Below are positions 4,320 through 6,933 of a DNA stretch of 6,933 nt, one piece after another. The position numbers and the translations under genes are program-made. Below the pieces are notes generated by a model, which was given only the letters and a program-made list of their open reading frames with translations, made no database searches and had not been told where the DNA came from. The DNA is from JAZNGX01 sp045576675. Lineage in GTDB: Bacteria > Bacillota > Clostridia > Monoglobales > Firm-18. Position 1 is the stretch's first letter; each line of letters begins with the position of its first letter. The stretch lies in the NCBI GenBank assembly GCA_045576675.1, contig JAZNGX010000121.1, positions 1 through 6,933 on the forward strand, read 5' to 3'.

Positions 4320-6375
4320 ACCTTACTAGACTGTTATATCCCTGAAACACATCATCATGAGTGTTACTTTCCATATATGCTTTAATTACATCTCTTGCAA
4401 CAGGTGCAACAGAATTGCCATGACCGCCATGTTCAACTACTACAGAAATTGCAATTTGCGGATTATCAAATGGTGCAAATGCAACAAATAAACCTGTAGG
4501 TGACCCCTTTGATACATCGGCAGTACCTGTTTTTCCTCCGACTGCTACTTCAAATGTTGAAAAAACGCTGCTTGCAGTACCTGTTTCAGATACCTTTCTC
4601 ATTCCATTTAGAACAGCTTTGTGATTTTCTTCATTCATATCGACGTCATACGCCACCTCTGGCATAAACTCTTTTACAGATACGCCTGTTTCACTGTTTA
4701 AAACAGATTTAACCATTTGTGTTTTATATCGTTTACCTCCGTTAGCAACTGTAGCAATATAATTTGCAAGCTGAACAGGCGTAAACATATGATAAGACTG
4801 TCCAATTGCCGCCTGAAGCGTATCTCCGGGATACCAGGTTTCTTTTATAACGCTTTCTTTAAAATCACGGCTTGCAAGAGTACCCTTTGATTCACCAAGA
4901 TATTCAATTCCGGTGTAATCACCAAGACCGAACTTTTTCGAATATTCTTCAATGGTATCAATTCCCATTTTTCTCCCAACTTCGTAAAAATAATAATTAC
5001 ATGAATTTTCAATAGCCTGGGTTACATTTTGCTTACCGTGAGTTTTTCCTGATTGCGACCATATCCAACAAACAGGACTATAACCGGACGATGCATAAAA
5101 ATCATATCTTCCTTCATCTGTTATTGTTTCGTTAGGCTTAATAGTTCCTGATTCCAATGCTGCAATTGCGGTAAGTATCTTATATGTTGAGCCGGGGGCA
5201 TACTGACCGGAAACTGCTCTGTTCCACATAGGATTGTCAGGGTTTTCAACAAGGCTTTCATAATCATCATTAAAGGTTTCTATATCGTAGGTTGGATAAG
5301 AAGCCATAGCAAGAATTTCCCCGGTATTTACATCTATAACAACTGCAGAGCCTGCATTGGCATCACTGCTGTCGGGAAAATTTCTTATTGATTTTATTGT
5401 GTTTTCAAGTGATTTTTCAAGCACCTGCTGAAGCTTTGCATCAATTGTCAAAAAGACATCATTTCCAGGAATTGGAGAAACTGTTTCGAGAACACCTGAG
5501 GTTTTCCCTTCAATGTTATGAACAACGCTAGATACTCCGTCTTTACCTTTTAAATACTCTTCAAGGTACTTTTCCATACCATCTTTACCAATAATATCAT
5601 TCATTCCATAGTCTTTATCTTTTAGTGCCTCATATTCATCCTGATATATTATGCCTACTCTGCCAAGTATATGCGATGCGAGATTGCCATAAGTATAATC
5701 ACGAATATAGTCAGTAAATATATCAACACCCGGAAAATCGGCGTGTTTTTCTTTAATTTGAGTTACAACATCAATTGGAACATCAGATGCAAATGTGTAT
5801 GGGTTACGACTGCTGAATAATCGTTGTTCCATTTCATAGCGAACACCAATTATTTTTCTTAAATCCTCATTAGAGTAACCGTCATCAATTTTATAATAAT
5901 CCTTTAATTTGTATATCGTACTGTGTGCATCAAGATTTGCATCAAGCTTACGTGATTTTAAAAACTCAGATATAAGCTTATTCTTCTCTTCTTCTTTTTT
6001 GCCAGGATACTCATAACTAAATGGTATTTCCCGAGAAATTGGAAGTGTGTCAAAATAATCAATGCCATATGAATCGAGCAGTTTTACAAGCCTTAAAATC
6101 AGTGGGTCAAGCTCACTGTTGTTAATATATTCTTTGTAAACAACAAGTGAAAAACCTTCTCTGTTAGTCACGAGCGTTCTTCCATATCTGTCAAGAATAT
6201 CACCACGTGGTGCCTTGATTGAAACGTTACGCATAAGCCTGTTTTGAGCCTGCTCACTGTAATCATTACCCTTGACAATCTGCAGGTCAAATAATCTTAT
6301 AAGCATTAAAACACCCATAAGAACTATAATAACAATCAATATAATGCATCTGTCAGCAGATTGTTTAGAACCCAT
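4318..6375 (-). CDS. mrdA: Penicillin-binding protein 2, class B transpeptidase
   Basis: This 685-residue protein is a monofunctional (class B) transpeptidase of the elongation machinery, cross-linking peptidoglycan on the outer face of the membrane with a RodA-type glycosyltransferase. A single TM anchor lies at about 10-28. The dimerisation or pedestal domain follows, starting with the conserved PRGDILDRYGRTL block (56-68) and including GxxGMEKYLEEYL-like sequence near 263-275. The transpeptidase domain (about 305-670) has all three active-site motifs: Ser396-Thr-Tyr-Lys399 with the acylated Ser, Ser458-Cys-Asn460, and Lys615-Thr-Gly-Thr618. Length is in the usual range for Firmicute PBP2 homologues. 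Its ATG lies within the last codons of mreD (11-base overlap) and lacks a good ribosome binding site, the nearest AAAGGA being about 13 bases away, so translation probably depends on coupling to mreD. No rodA follows, unlike many Clostridial operons. Nothing in the catalytic domain looks degenerate. Confidence 0.95.
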   Translation of the reverse strand: MGSKQSADRCIILIVIIVLMGVLMLIRLFDLQIVKGNDYSEQAQNRLMRNVSIKAPRGDILDRYGRTLVTNREGFSLVVYKEYINNSELDPLILRLVKLLDSYGIDYFDTLPISREIPFSYEYPGKKEEEKNKLISEFLKSRKLDANLDAHSTIYKLKDYYKIDDGYSNEDLRKIIGVRYEMEQRLFSSRNPYTFASDVPIDVVTQIKEKHADFPGVDIFTDYIRDYTYGNLASHILGRVGIIYQDEYEALKDKDYGMNDIIGKDGMEKYLEEYLKGKDGVSSVVHNIEGKTSGVLETVSPIPGNDVFLTIDAKLQQVLEKSLENTIKSIRNFPDSSDANAGSAVVIDVNTGEILAMASYPTYDIETFNDDYESLVENPDNPMWNRAVSGQYAPGSTYKILTAIAALESGTIKPNETITDEGRYDFYASSGYSPVCWIWSQSGKTHGKQNVTQAIENSCNYYFYEVGRKMGIDTIEEYSKKFGLGDYTGIEYLGESKGTLASRDFKESVIKETWYPGDTLQAAIGQSYHMFTPVQLANYIATVANGGKRYKTQMVKSVLNSETGVSVKEFMPEVAYDVDMNEENHKAVLNGMRKVSETGTASSVFSTFEVAVGGKTGTADVSKGSPTGLFVAFAPFDNPQIAISVVVEHGGHGNSVAPVARDVIKAYMESNTHDDVFQGYNSLVR

Positions 6376-6877
6376 AACGTCGCTTTATTCCTTTCTTTTC
6401 ATATCTTATAATAATATATGAATATATTAAAAACATAATCAAGGTTGCAACAGCGGTTAATAATGCACCTAAAGAAACTCTTGTTAAGATGTTATACCAG
6501 AATGAATAGTTATTGTGAATAAAATGCACAAGTAAAAAATATAACAACTTTTGAACTAAAGATGCTAAAAAAGAACACAGCAACGCAACAACACTGTTAT
6601 TGCGAAAAAAGTGTTCTTTGAAAAGTCCTAAAAGTACCCCTATGTACATAAATACTAATGAGTTAAAGCCAAATCTTCCATACATCAATGTATCTGCAAC
6701 TATTCCGCAAAGCAACCCATAGCTGCCGCCGTAAACAGCACCATTGGTAAGAGCAATCATAACTGTAAATGCCAACAACAAATCAGCGGTGGCACCAAAA
6801 ATCTGTACACCGCTTAAAATAGTTGTCTGCAAAGCAGCAAGTATTATAACTGTAAATACATAAATTACATTTTTCAA
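6365..6877 (-). CDS. mreD: Rod shape-determining membrane protein MreD
   Basis: MreD is an integral membrane part of the Rod complex, linking MreB filaments and MreC to the PBP2/RodA synthase. The 170-residue product has an N-terminal TM helix followed by several others (about 25-75, 77-88, 97-118 and 134-158) and ends in a basic cytoplasmic tail. The family signature is at about 50-85: GGSYGLLCGIVADTLMYG, then a Gly-Phe-containing GFNSLVFMYIGVLLG, matching the GGxxGLxxGLxxD pattern. The start is TTG 6877, supported by GGAGAG (6885-6890) 7 bases upstream, inside the end of mreC; no ATG with a ribosome binding site lies nearby. It begins one base after the mreC stop and overlaps mrdA by 11 bases, consistent with fixed stoichiometry by coupled translation. 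Confidence 0.93.
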   Translation of the reverse strand: MKNVIYVFTVIILAALQTTILSGVQIFGATADLLLAFTVMIALTNGAVYGGSYGLLCGIVADTLMYGRFGFNSLVFMYIGVLLGLFKEHFFRNNSVVALLCSFLASLVQKLLYFLLVHFIHNNYSFWYNILTRVSLGALLTAVATLIMFLIYSYIIIRYEKKGIKRRYGF

Positions 6878-6878
6878 T

Positions 6879-6933
6879 TTATTTCTCTCCGGTAATTATC
6901 AGTACTTCATTTATTTTTTCAAAATCAACTGCA
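6879..6933 (-). CDS. mreC: C-terminal end of MreC (partial, 5' part outside window)
   Basis: Reading in from the right edge, the frame starting at 6932 gives AVDFEKINEVLIITGEK followed by TAA at 6879-6881. The VDF-K-x-x-EVL-I-T pattern is the typical end of MreC, the bitopic scaffold that joins MreB to the extracytoplasmic cell-wall enzymes. The position directly before mreD agrees with the near-universal mreC-mreD order. Only 17 residues are in the window, so the assignment rests on this short match plus context. The ribosome binding site of mreD lies within its last codons. Confidence 0.78.
   Translation of the reverse strand, partial: AVDFEKINEVLIITGEK

Overview
The window is an AT-rich stretch in which every supported gene lies on the minus strand, so it reads from high to low coordinates. 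Near-consensus TTGACA/TATAAT promoters, strong AGGAGG-type ribosome binding sites and frequent TTG/GTG starts indicate a low-GC Firmicute. The cluster mreC-mreD-penicillin-binding protein 2-minD-mgsA is typical of Clostridia. I cannot name the genus.

Region 1 (6933 to 3133) is the distal part of a cell-shape operon: the last codons of mreC, then mreD, a class B penicillin-binding protein (PBP2/MrdA type), a MinD-family ATPase and methylglyoxal synthase. Genes are 1 to 20 bases apart or overlap, with no promoter or terminator seen between them, so one polycistronic mRNA with translational coupling is likely. In well-known Clostridium operons of this type, minC, minE and rodA lie among these genes; here all three are absent. 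The MinD-like protein also has Arg for the signature Lys of the deviant Walker A motif and ends before the usual membrane-targeting helix. The methylglyoxal synthase has Asn where the family has an active-site His.

Region 2 (3132 to 2640) holds a gene for a small, probably exported, charged helical protein of unknown function with its own promoter.

Region 3 (2639 to 1856) is the rpsU-yqeY unit. It has a fully consensus promoter, a leader of about 60 nt with two predicted hairpins, a GTG start behind an unusually long purine-rich Shine-Dalgarno, and a clear intrinsic terminator after yqeY.

Region 4 (1855 to 1) holds a monocistronic-looking sodium-dependent (NSS/SNF family) transporter with a strong promoter, then the 5' part of an unrecognised small membrane protein that runs off the window and has its own candidate promoter. 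No tRNA, rRNA, CRISPR array, insertion sequence or prophage gene was seen. Apart from the derived morphogenesis operon and the unknown proteins, this is ordinary chromosomal housekeeping sequence.
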